From Bacteroidales bacterium UBA4347 (GTDB lineage: Bacteria; Bacteroidota; Bacteroidia; Bacteroidales; P3): a stretch of DNA of 5,556 nucleotides. Each line of letters starts with the position of its first letter. The stretch's first letter is position 1. The notes under the pieces are model-generated. The model had not been told where the DNA came from, searched no databases, and was given only the letters and a program-made list of their open reading frames with translations. This document shows, in pieces, positions 1 through 5,556 of the stretch. The position numbers and the translations under genes are program-made. The stretch is from positions 1-5,556 of the forward strand of contig DGTB01000224.1 of assembly GCA_002394185.1 (NCBI GenBank), written 5' to 3'.

Positions 1-1117
1 CCATCAGGTGCCACACGGGCAGTTTGCCCTGCTGGTCACAGATATGAAGCATGGTCTGGGCAATGTCTTTCTGCCGTTCGGGGTGAATGAGCGTCATCAG
101 CGGATGAGCGGCACGGTAGGTATCCCACAACGAGAAGGTGGTATAATTGGTGAAGCCACCCTGGTACACCTGTCCGTCGGCTCCACGGTAGCGGCCGTCA
201 ACATCGCAGAACACCGACGGGGCTATCATGGTGTGATACATGGCTGTATAGAAAACACTCTGCTCGGCAGGAGTGCCCCCGCTGATGTGCATCTTCTGCA
301 ACTGCTCTTCCCATTTACGGTCGGCATCAGCCACGAGCGACGCAAAGTTCCAGTGGTTCATCTCAGCCCGCAGGTTGGCTTTGGCGCCCTCCACGCTGAC
401 AGCCGACAAGCCCACACGCAGCAGAAGCGGCGAACCGTTGTTGTCGAACGAGAACACGCTGAGCGAGTCACCTTCCTGTTGCACCTGCTTCACAGGACGG
501 GAGAACTCGGCGGCAAAAAACACTTTCTGGTCTTTCGCCCAGCCCGTGGAATAGCGGAAACCCGTTACCAGGGTCGCACTCTCGACCTTCATTCCGCATT
601 GGCTCATCTTGTCCCAGCCTATGCCCTGGTTCAGATTGAGCACCATGAAGCCATTCTTGGCGTCGGCAGGTAGTGTGTAACGGTGCATACCGGCCCGCTC
701 GGTGGCTGTCAGCTCCACATGAATATGGTTGTCGAGCATCACACTGTAGTAGCCGGGGCGCACCCGCTCGGCACGATGAGAGAACAACACCTCTCGCTGT
801 TCCTTATCCAATACGGGCAGGAAAGCCACATCGCCCAGTTCGCCAATACCCGTTCCACTGAGGTGCATGTGGCCAAAACCGATGATCACACTGTCGGACT
901 CATGGTAGCCCGAGCACCAGTCCCATCCGCGGGTATGCTCGTTAGGTCCCAGCTGAATCATGCCAAACGGCACATTGGCACCCACAAACACATGTCCGTG
1001 GCCACCGGTTCCTATTCTGGGATTCACCAGCTGGGTCAGATTCCCGGCCATGCCCGTCAGGGGCATCAGCATGAGCGACAGCAGAAGCAGCCACCCGCAA
1101 CGTTTTTCTGTTCTCAT
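1..1117 (-). CDS. GH92 exo-alpha-mannosidase, canonical N-terminal type (GH92 'B'), 3' part beyond window
   Basis: The first 372 codons of a second GH92 enzyme, plus one base, are visible; the frame is open at the left edge, so roughly half of a typical 720-770-residue protein is present. The start ATG is fixed by the overlap with GH92 'A' and is followed by a signal peptide: MRTEKRCGW, a Leu/Met-rich core, and a likely cut after TGMA (residues 21-24). The mature protein begins NLTQLVNPRIGTGGHGH (26-42). Canonical family features follow: GANVPFGMIQLGP (46-58), GWDWCSGYH (64-72), FGHMHLSGTGIGELGD (81-96), LTATERAGMHRY (136-147), FYTAMYHTMIAPS (289-301), FSLWDTYRAAHPL (328-340). The beta-sandwich domain spans about 28-245 and the start of the catalytic barrel follows. 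The Trp pair in GWDW belongs to the region that contributes to the +1 subsite in characterized GH92 enzymes. The catalytic Glu and Asp motifs lie beyond the left edge, so activity and linkage preference cannot be judged here. It is clearly a distinct paralogue of GH92 'A', not a recent duplicate. Confidence 0.93.
   Translation of the reverse strand, partial: MRTEKRCGWLLLLSLMLMPLTGMAGNLTQLVNPRIGTGGHGHVFVGANVPFGMIQLGPNEHTRGWDWCSGYHESDSVIIGFGHMHLSGTGIGELGDVAFLPVLDKEQREVLFSHRAERVRPGYYSVMLDNHIHVELTATERAGMHRYTLPADAKNGFMVLNLNQGIGWDKMSQCGMKVESATLVTGFRYSTGWAKDQKVFFAAEFSRPVKQVQQEGDSLSVFSFDNNGSPLLLRVGLSAVSVEGAKANLRAEMNHWNFASLVADADRKWEEQLQKMHISGGTPAEQSVFYTAMYHTMIAPSVFCDVDGRYRGADGQVYQGGFTNYTTFSLWDTYRAAHPLMTLIHPERQKDIAQTMLHICDQQGKLPVWHLM
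1114..1117 (-). promoter_or_regulatory. ATGA stop/start overlap coupling the two GH92 genes
   Basis: The TGA stop of GH92 'A' (1116-1114) and the ATG start of GH92 'B' (1117-1115) share bases in the sequence ATGA. Such 4-bp overlaps usually mean translational coupling by re-initiating ribosomes. No Shine-Dalgarno sequence precedes the ATG; instead the last codons of GH92 'A' (about 1118-1153, encoding Lys, Asn, Thr and Ile) are strongly A-rich on the coding strand, near 25% G+C, forming an open start region inside the upstream gene. Confidence 0.85.
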
Positions 1118-3381
1118 TGTTTTTTCGTATTAATCGTTAATGTTTTGTTCTTCTTCAGTTGTTGATGCGAGATGCGATAGGTCTTCAGCGGCTTCCCACC
1201 GAGCGTCATCCGGTCGATCAGCACCTCGGAGGGGTCGGCCGAGCGGCGCTCTATCACGATGTCGCCATCGGGATAGTAGACAGGGTCGAGATGTAACGTC
1301 ACCCTGTTGAACACCGGTGTGGTGATGCAATAATACGGTGAGCCGGGACAGTCGGGATAGAGCCCCATCATCGAGAAGATGAGCCATGTCGACATGGTGC
1401 CGCAATCATCGTTGCCGGGTATTCCGTCGGGCCGGTCGCTGTAGTGCTGGCCGATCAGCCGGCTGACCAGCCGCTGCGTGCGCCACTCCTCACCCTTGAA
1501 ATAGCAGAAGAGATAGGGATAGGCTATGTCGGGCTCGTTGGCGGGGTCGTAGAGTCCCTCGTCGAACACCCGCTGCAACTTATTCACAAATGCCTTGTTG
1601 CCGCCCATCAGCCGGGCCAGTCCGCTCACGTCGTGGGGCACGTAGAACGTATAGTTCCATGCACTGCCCTCATGAAAACCGGGAGCATTCGAGAAGTCGG
1701 CACCGGCTTTCGGGTCGAAGGGGGTGAGGAACGAGCCGTCGGTATTGCGCGGACGCAGCGTTCCGTATTCCTTTGAGTAGTAATTCCTATAACCCAGGCT
1801 CTGCTGATAGAACCGGCGGGCATCCTCTTTCTTGCCCAGACTGGCTGCCAACTGGCTCAGTGCATGGTCGGCAATGTAATACTCCAGGGCATGCGACACA
1901 GAGTTGTCGCCCGAGAGGTCGGCGGCATAAGCGCCCATGGGCACATATCCCTTCAGCAGATAATCGTCGATGTCAGGGCGCATCTTATTGTCTTTTCCGG
2001 GGGCGGTGGCCGAATGGCGGAAGGCCTCATAGGCACTCTCGATGTCGAAGTCGCGCAGTCCCTTGAGCCACGTGTCGGTGATGACGGGTATCGAGGGGTC
2101 GCCCTCCATGGTCCATGTCTCGCGGCCATAGAGTTCCCATTTGGGCATCCATCCCCACTCGCGGTACATATCAATCATCGAGCGCACCATATCCAACTGA
2201 CTGTCGGGATAGAGCAGCGTAAGCAACTGATGCACATTGCGGTAGGTATCCCACAGCGAGAACACCGTATAGCGGTTCTTGGCCTTGCCTTGCAGTCGGC
2301 CTGTCTCACTGCTTTCCATCATCGGATACTCGCCGTTCACATCCTGCACGATGTTGGGATGTATCTGCGTATGATACAAGGCGGTATAGAACATGCGGCG
2401 CTGCTGCTCGGTACCGCCCTCCACCGTGACGACGCCCAGCTGGCGGTTCCACTGCTGGCGGGCAGCGGCCTTCATGTTGTCGAAGTCGAAACGGGGCTGC
2501 TCTTTCTGCAGGTTCTGTCGCGCATTGGCGATGGAGACGAACGAGATGCCTGTCTGAATCTCCACCTGTTCGCCCTCCTCGAGGTCGTAACTGAAGAAAT
2601 AGCCAATCTCATTGCCGGCCATCTCGCGCCCATAGCGGGTGTAGAGCTTATAGCGCCCGTTGTCGGTGTCCCACTGGGCCTCCACACCGGTCATGGCTGG
2701 CTGCTTCTTCCAGTAGCCCGAGGTCTTGGGCACTCGGTTGACGCGCATCACGAAATAGACCGGAAAGACGGCCTGCGCATTGTAGCAGAAGGTGCCCAAC
2801 AGGCGGAAACCTTCTATCTCGGTGGCACTCACCCGGCGCACCATACCGCCCACCTCGTTGGTCAGTCCGTCACCGATATTCACCAGAATGTGGCTCTCGC
2901 CTCCCCGGAACGTATATCGCTCGGCGGCCGTGCGCTCCGTGGCAGTCATCTCGCAACGGATGCCATATTTCTTCAGCAGCACTGAGTAATAGCCGGGCGA
3001 GGCCTGCTCGTCGGTGTATTCAGAGCCATAATGACGGTAATCCACATCCAGTGCCCCGCTGGTGGGCATGGTCAGCAGCGACCCCATCTCCGGGCAACCC
3101 ACACCGCTGAGCGTTCCGTGGGCAAAACCGGTGATATACTTGTTGTTATATTCATAGGGCGCCGACCACCAGCGAGCGTCTTTGTCGTATTGGTTCAGGT
3201 CGCTGCCCATCACGTTGAACGGCACCACCGACATCATGCCGTGAGGTACCACTGCCCCGGGATTGCACACGCTGAAATTGGTCGTCCCGATGAACGGGTC
3301 TACATAGCGGGCCAGGTCGTCGGCTGCCGCAGCCGCCAGCGCCATCATCAGTGCCAGGCACCCTGTCATTATTCGCCTCAT
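1114..3381 (-). CDS. GH92 exo-alpha-mannosidase-like enzyme, divergent subgroup (GH92 'A')
   Basis: Complete 755-residue protein, close to the usual GH92 length. GH92 enzymes are calcium-dependent, inverting exo-alpha-mannosidases. Residues 1-20 look like a Sec signal peptide (MRRIM, then a Leu/Met/Ala core ending AAAAA|DD). The ATG at 3381 is preferred over Met5 because it supplies the two arginines. The N-terminal beta-sandwich domain (about 24-270) opens with YVDPFIGT (26-33) and includes GFAHGTLSGVGCPEMG (85-100). The alpha/alpha-barrel catalytic domain (about 280-740) shows FYTALYHTQIHPN (331-343), FSLWDTYR (374-381), HEGSAWNYTFYVPHD (570-584), and GIPGNDDCGTMSTW (653-666). By comparison with characterized GH92 enzymes, Glu571 is the likely general acid and Asp658/Asp659 the acidic pair that includes the base. 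It departs from the canonical family pattern: no GWDWCSGYH near the N-terminus, METGDH-like region reading MEGDPS (425-430), and NEPD (615-618) where NEPSHH is common. The linkage cleaved is therefore uncertain. It overlaps the next gene by 4 bp. Confidence 0.95.
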   Translation of the reverse strand: MRRIMTGCLALMMALAAAAADDLARYVDPFIGTTNFSVCNPGAVVPHGMMSVVPFNVMGSDLNQYDKDARWWSAPYEYNNKYITGFAHGTLSGVGCPEMGSLLTMPTSGALDVDYRHYGSEYTDEQASPGYYSVLLKKYGIRCEMTATERTAAERYTFRGGESHILVNIGDGLTNEVGGMVRRVSATEIEGFRLLGTFCYNAQAVFPVYFVMRVNRVPKTSGYWKKQPAMTGVEAQWDTDNGRYKLYTRYGREMAGNEIGYFFSYDLEEGEQVEIQTGISFVSIANARQNLQKEQPRFDFDNMKAAARQQWNRQLGVVTVEGGTEQQRRMFYTALYHTQIHPNIVQDVNGEYPMMESSETGRLQGKAKNRYTVFSLWDTYRNVHQLLTLLYPDSQLDMVRSMIDMYREWGWMPKWELYGRETWTMEGDPSIPVITDTWLKGLRDFDIESAYEAFRHSATAPGKDNKMRPDIDDYLLKGYVPMGAYAADLSGDNSVSHALEYYIADHALSQLAASLGKKEDARRFYQQSLGYRNYYSKEYGTLRPRNTDGSFLTPFDPKAGADFSNAPGFHEGSAWNYTFYVPHDVSGLARLMGGNKAFVNKLQRVFDEGLYDPANEPDIAYPYLFCYFKGEEWRTQRLVSRLIGQHYSDRPDGIPGNDDCGTMSTWLIFSMMGLYPDCPGSPYYCITTPVFNRVTLHLDPVYYPDGDIVIERRSADPSEVLIDRMTLGGKPLKTYRISHQQLKKNKTLTINTKKQ

Positions 3382-3408
3382 ATCTCTCTTATTACAAGTT
3401 TCTTGTTT
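3382..3408 (-). promoter_or_regulatory. Short A-rich spacer and translation start region of GH92 'A'
   Basis: This is the only intergenic gap in the window, 27 bp between the GH3 TAA and the GH92 'A' ATG. About 26% of its bases are G or C, against the high fifties in the flanking genes. On the coding strand it contains AAGAGAG (3390-3384), a weak purine-rich Shine-Dalgarno-like stretch only 2 nt from the ATG, which is closer than normal spacing. A-rich, weakly structured leaders are typical of Bacteroidota translation starts, so the A-richness probably matters more than the purine run. The gap is too short to hold a separate promoter, so the gene is probably read from the GH3 transcript. Confidence 0.5.
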
Positions 3409-5556
3409 TTATTGTTTTACGCTCATCTTTCCTTCCAGCCTGATGTCGTCCGACGCACTGCCCACCATCACCGTGAACTCGCCAGGCTCAACGACGCGCT
3501 GCAGACTGGCTGTCACCACCTCGAGGTCAGTCCTTGTCAGCACAAATGTCACGCGGCGTGTCTCACCGGCTTTCAGATGCACTCGCTCGAAATGCTTCAG
3601 CTGGCGGTTGGGCTGCACCACCGATGCCACCTCGTCGCGCACATAGAGCTGGGCTACCTCGTCGCCGTCCACGCGACTGGTGTTACGGATGTCGAAACTC
3701 ACCTCATACCGGCCGCCGGCCTGCTCGCCGATCTGCAGGTTGCTATAGGCAAAATCGCTGTAGCTCAGCCCGTAGCCAAAGGCATAGAGCGGCGTGACGG
3801 GCATCTCCACATAGTCGTGCCCCACGGGGTTCTTCCGGTTATAATAGACGGGCAGTTGTCCCACACTGCGCGGTACCGACACCGACAGACGGCCGGCAGG
3901 ATTGTAGTCGCCGAACAACACATCGGCCACAGCCATGCCGCCCTGCTCGCCGGGGTAATAGGCCGTCAGCAACGCATCGGCATGCTCGGTGGCCCAGTTC
4001 TTCAACATGGGACGGCCCTCGATATAGACCACCACCAACGGCTTGCCCGTCTGGCGCAGGGCGTCGAGCAGACGGCTCTGCATACCCAACAGGTCGAGTG
4101 TGGCCCGGTCGAAGCCCTCGCCGCACTCCATGTCGCTCACGGTCTTGCTGTCGGTCACGGCAGCGCCGGTCTCTTTGTATTCGGTCTTGAAGTCGCGCGC
4201 ACTGGAACCACCGACCACAGCCACCACCACGTCGGCACGACGAGCTGCCTCTACAGCCTCGCTGATGTCGTTGCTGCTGGTGTCGCGAATGGCGCAACCC
4301 TTCACATATTCCACTTGTCCCTCAGGCAGTTTGGTCCTCACACCGTCGAGCACGGTCTTCACCTTCTCGTCGGGCTGCGGAGCGGTATAGTCGCCCAGCA
4401 TGTTATACCGGTTGTCGGCATTCGGACCCACTACGGCCACACGCACATCTTTCTTCAGCGGCAGGGTGTGGTGGCGGTTCTGCAACAGCGTGATGCTCTC
4501 TTGCGCCACCTTGCGGGCCAAGGCCACATGGTCGGCAGTATGCACCTGCTGGGCTGCCTCTTGCGGATGAACGTAGGGATGGTCAAACAGGCCCATCTCA
4601 AACTTCATGGTCAGGATGCGGCGCACGGCCTCGTCGAGCACCGACTCTTTCAGCCGGCCTTCCCTGACAGCACCGATGAGCAGGGCGTAAGCCTTGCCGC
4701 CCAGGTCCATCTCCACTCCGGCATTGGCAGCCAGCACAGCAGCATCCTCCAGTGTCTCGGCCACATGATGGGTCTCCCACATGCCGTCGATGCTATAGAG
4801 GTCGCTCACCACAAACCCGCGGAAGCCCCAGTCACGGTGCAGCACGTCGCGCAGCAGATAGCTGTTGGCCGTACAGGGAATGCCGTCCATCGAGTTGTAG
4901 GAAGTCATGATCGACAATGCACCAGCCTCCACAGCACGGCGGAACGGCGGCAGGAAGCTCTCGTGCAGGTCGCGCATACCCATGTTGGTGGGGTTGCCGT
5001 TCTGTCCGCCCTCCGTGGCACCGTAGGCCAGGAAGTGCTTCAGCGTAGGCAGGGTGCTGTAGGGTTGCGACAGTTGGCCACCGCCCAGTCCCTCGATGAG
5101 GGCCGCTCCCATCTCGCCTGCCAGCACTGGGTCTTCGCCGAAAGTCTCTTCCACACGACTCCAGCGCGGGTCGCGCACCAGGTCGAGCACCGGTCCGTAG
5201 CTGATATGGCCGCCCTGCAGGCGTATCTCCTTGCCGATGGCACGGCCCACCTCGCGCATCAACGCACGGTCGAAGGTGGCTGCCATGCCCAAACCCGTGG
5301 GAAAGACGGTGGTTCCAATGGCCATGTGTCCGTGGGGTGCCTCCTCAGCCAGGAAGATGGGAATGCCCAGACGGGTCTTCTCCAGGGCATAGCGCTGCAT
5401 GGCATTGCCGGCCTGCGCTGCCAGCTCGGGTGTCAGACCGTTCGCCAGCGTCTTCCTCGTCCATGGGTCGGCACGGTAAACACCCCAATAAGCGCCCACA
5501 TGCAGGCTGTCCACCTCGCGCATGAACTTCTCGGAGACCGTCACTGCCGACTTGCC
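3409..5556 (-). CDS. GH3 beta-glycosidase (beta-glucosidase/beta-xylosidase type), 5' end cut by window edge
   Basis: Glycoside hydrolase family 3 enzyme, expected to release terminal beta-linked sugars by a retaining mechanism, probably in the periplasm. The frame is open to the right edge. A GTG at 5544 could be read as a start, but four more in-frame codons (G-K-S-A) precede it and the signal peptide and usual 'MTLEEK' region are missing, so the true start lies outside, perhaps 70-90 codons upstream. Numbering from the 5544 codon: the TIM-barrel domain runs to about residue 320, with DPRWSR at 125-130, GEDP at 136-139, KHF at 169-171 and the nucleophile Asp248 in GFVVSDLYSIDGM. The alpha/beta sandwich domain covers about 345-560, with GEGFDR at 475-480 supplying Glu476 as likely acid/base. 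A fibronectin-III-like domain fills about 615-705 (QLYVRD, LKHFERV). All key residues look intact. It ends in TAA, 27 bp before the GH92 gene. Family assignment is secure; sugar specificity (glucose, xylose or other) cannot be read from sequence alone. Confidence 0.95.
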   Translation of the reverse strand, partial: GKSAVTVSEKFMREVDSLHVGAYWGVYRADPWTRKTLANGLTPELAAQAGNAMQRYALEKTRLGIPIFLAEEAPHGHMAIGTTVFPTGLGMAATFDRALMREVGRAIGKEIRLQGGHISYGPVLDLVRDPRWSRVEETFGEDPVLAGEMGAALIEGLGGGQLSQPYSTLPTLKHFLAYGATEGGQNGNPTNMGMRDLHESFLPPFRRAVEAGALSIMTSYNSMDGIPCTANSYLLRDVLHRDWGFRGFVVSDLYSIDGMWETHHVAETLEDAAVLAANAGVEMDLGGKAYALLIGAVREGRLKESVLDEAVRRILTMKFEMGLFDHPYVHPQEAAQQVHTADHVALARKVAQESITLLQNRHHTLPLKKDVRVAVVGPNADNRYNMLGDYTAPQPDEKVKTVLDGVRTKLPEGQVEYVKGCAIRDTSSNDISEAVEAARRADVVVAVVGGSSARDFKTEYKETGAAVTDSKTVSDMECGEGFDRATLDLLGMQSRLLDALRQTGKPLVVVYIEGRPMLKNWATEHADALLTAYYPGEQGGMAVADVLFGDYNPAGRLSVSVPRSVGQLPVYYNRKNPVGHDYVEMPVTPLYAFGYGLSYSDFAYSNLQIGEQAGGRYEVSFDIRNTSRVDGDEVAQLYVRDEVASVVQPNRQLKHFERVHLKAGETRRVTFVLTRTDLEVVTASLQRVVEPGEFTVMVGSASDDIRLEGKMSVKQ

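Noticed and set aside
1864..2985. A 373-codon plus-strand open frame antisense to GH92 'A'.
   Set aside because: It lies entirely inside a convincing GH92 gene, has no recognisable domain, and its composition is what the opposite strand of a GC-rich gene gives. Other plus-strand open frames (for example 8-673, 683-1165, 1444-1776) are shadows for the same reason.
3394..3410. Small inverted repeat ACAAG-TTT-CTTGT followed by a T-run on the plus strand, resembling a terminator.
   Set aside because: The stem is only 5 bp and weak, the T-run is on the wrong strand for the minus-strand genes, and no plus-strand gene ends there. On the minus strand the repeat is not followed by a U-tract.
3839..4297. 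A 152-codon minus-strand open frame inside the GH3 gene in another frame.
   Set aside because: Its translation is dominated by Arg, Cys and Gly with no family motif, while the overlapping frame encodes well-conserved GH3 sequence including the acid/base region.
5536..5544. GTG at 5544 as the real start of the GH3 gene.
   Set aside because: The frame stays open to the window edge, no ribosome binding site can be seen, and a protein starting here would lack both a signal peptide and the conserved N-terminal strand of the GH3 barrel.

Overview
The window is wholly protein-coding on the minus strand apart from a single 27-bp gap. It holds three co-directional glycoside hydrolase genes, in transcription order (right to left): a family 3 (GH3) beta-glycosidase whose 5' end is cut by the right edge, a complete family 92 (GH92) alpha-mannosidase-like enzyme, and a second, different GH92 enzyme whose 3' part runs off the left edge. 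No RNA gene, insertion sequence, CRISPR array or convincing promoter or terminator was seen.

The organism is most likely a member of the Bacteroidales. GH92 genes in tandem beside a GH3 are typical of the polysaccharide utilization loci of that order, both GH92 proteins carry export signals, and the start regions are A-rich with little or no Shine-Dalgarno sequence, as is usual in Bacteroidota. G+C estimated by eye from a few lines is in the high fifties, which would suit a GC-rich Prevotellaceae or similar genus better than Bacteroides proper. This placement is inference; no marker gene is present.

Layout: 5556-3409 GH3 (partial); 3408-3382 short A-rich spacer; 3381-1114 GH92 'A' (755 residues, complete); 1117-1 GH92 'B' (372 codons visible), overlapping GH92 'A' by 4 bp as ATGA. 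The tight packing indicates one transcript, with any promoter upstream of the right edge.

Functionally this looks like part of a glycan-degrading operon. Two alpha-mannosidases of different subgroups would trim different alpha-mannosyl linkages, and the GH3 would remove terminal beta-linked sugars (glucose or xylose most likely). A mannose-containing glycan such as an N-glycan, yeast-type mannan or fungal wall material is a plausible target, but no SusC/SusD pair, sensor or transporter lies in the window to confirm it. I see known families in a known type of arrangement rather than a clearly new system. The most notable points are the non-canonical motifs of GH92 'A' and the coupled junction between the two GH92 genes.
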